DNA of 64,000 bases from contig VEQF01000003.1 in NCBI GenBank assembly GCA_018883365.1, forward strand, positions 1 to 64,000, given 5' to 3'. Below are positions 63,684-64,000 of this stretch, piece by piece. This DNA comes from Candidatus Nanopelagicaceae bacterium (GTDB taxonomy: Bacteria; Actinomycetota; Actinomycetes; Nanopelagicales; Nanopelagicaceae). The notes beneath the pieces are model-generated. The model worked only from the letters and a program-made list of their open reading frames with translations. It was not told where the DNA came from and ran no database searches. Made by a program: the position numbers and the translations under genes. The stretch's first letter is position 1, and each line of letters opens with the position of its first letter.

Positions 63684-63720
63684 AAAAAAGGGGCCCGTTT
63701 GCACGAGCCCCTTCTCTTTT
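63684..63720. terminator. Bidirectional rho-independent terminator
   Basis: An AAAAAA run, then stem AAGGGGC (63688-63694) and GCCCCTT (63707-63713), with inner CGT/ACG pairs, then a T-rich tail (TCTCTTTT). It serves ung on the plus strand and the permease gene on the minus strand, since both converge here. The clearest intrinsic terminator in the window. Confidence 0.88.
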
Positions 63721-63728
63721 GAATCTAT

Positions 63729-64000
63729 TTATGAAACCCAGGTATTAATTGGGTTATTCAAGAAGTAGATCATGAACAAACCAGCGGTAATCAAAAGCAA
63801 AGGATGAATATCCTTACGACGACCCTGAAGTACTCGGATCACTACGTAGGAGACAAAACCTGCTCCAATTCCAACTGAGATGTTGTAGGTGAATGGCATC
63901 AAGATGATGGTTAGGAATGAAGGAATCGCAATTCCATAATCTTCCCAATCAATTGACTTAATCTGAGTCATCATCAAGAAGCCAACAACTATAAGTGCTG
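63729..64000 (-). CDS. AzgA-like guanine/hypoxanthine permease, C-terminal part
   Basis: C-terminal 90 residues of a nucleobase permease; the frame stays open to the right edge (ALIVVGFLMMTQ), so the 5' part is beyond the window. AIPSFLTIILMPFTYNISVGIGAGFVSYV is diagnostic of the AzgA-type NCS2 branch, followed by a final transmembrane helix and short tail. It would import purine bases, which a streamlined cell can use for nucleotide salvage. It is convergent with ung across the terminator. Confidence 0.9.
   Translation of the reverse strand, partial: ALIVVGFLMMTQIKSIDWEDYGIAIPSFLTIILMPFTYNISVGIGAGFVSYVVIRVLQGRRKDIHPLLLITAGLFMIYFLNNPINTWVS

Noticed and set aside
1-64000. CRISPR array, insertion sequence, prophage or integrated element
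   Set aside because: No regularly spaced direct repeats, transposase-like or integrase-like frames, or attachment-site duplications were seen next to the tRNA genes; gene order is conserved core throughout.

Overview
The window reads as chromosomal core sequence of a small-genome, low-GC member of the Actinobacteria. The gene order is the classic actinobacterial one: thrS-HIT-pgsA-patA-pimA-pdxS-pdxT-yebC-ruvC-ruvA-ruvB-secD-secF-relA; hisS-aspS; alaS-ruvX-mltG-aroE-aroC-aroK-aroB-aroQ-efp-nusB, bldD, pyrR-pyrB-pyrC-carA-carB; then mihF-gmk-rpoZ-coaBC-metK-priA-def-fmt-rsmB-rpe-hisE-hisG. The DNA is AT-richer than typical Actinobacteria, genes are packed with ATGA/TAATG overlaps, and several genes usual at these positions are missing. 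This fits the streamlined freshwater acI lineage (Nanopelagicales) best. That placement is inference from gene order and composition by eye; no 16S rRNA gene is present.

Layout. 1-4030: end of an M3 metallopeptidase, uppP, a VOC protein, a 52-residue Cys-rich microprotein on the minus strand and a flavoprotein. 4066-4354: three minus-strand tRNA genes (Val, Cys, Gly). 4479-6572: folate pair pabB/pabC and a small PGPGW membrane protein. 6618-13990: thrS, a HIT protein, a P-loop-less EF-G-like protein on the minus strand, then phosphatidylinositol/PIM genes (pgsA, patA, pimA), a LemA-like protein and a DUF3048 lipoprotein. 14057-23310: PLP synthase, YebC, RuvCAB, SecDF and Rel. 23326-26834: DUF349 protein (minus), MBL hydrolase, hisS. 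26868-34022: aspS, an FtsH-like AAA protease, a DUF948 protein, alaS. 34025-40991: ruvX, mltG, the shikimate genes, a short prepilin peptidase, efp, nusB. 40980-41468: bldD (minus). 41602-51195: a complete UMP-synthesis operon pyrR-B-C-carA-carB-pyrK-pyrD-pyrF, preceded by a PyrR-binding RNA motif. 51213-61284: mihF to hisG. 61281-63677: SerB split into separate HAD and ACT proteins (minus), an ABC ATPase and ung. A terminator and the 3' part of an AzgA-like purine permease (minus) close the window.

The genes are mostly housekeeping: tRNA charging (thrS, hisS, aspS, alaS), formyl-Met handling (def, fmt), recombination and repair (ruvABC, ruvX, ung), envelope biogenesis (uppP, mltG, PI/PIM enzymes, secDF), and the aromatic, pyrimidine, PLP, folate, CoA and SAM pathways. 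No phage, IS element, CRISPR array or toxin-antitoxin pair was seen.

The most unusual points are a recurring TANNNT-N6-start codon architecture that implies many leaderless mRNAs; the EF-G-like protein without a P-loop; the Cys-rich microprotein; an FtsH homologue with a glycine-rich insertion; a BldD homologue that keeps a c-di-GMP-like motif; the split SerB; and structured or palindromic sequences in two intergenic gaps.
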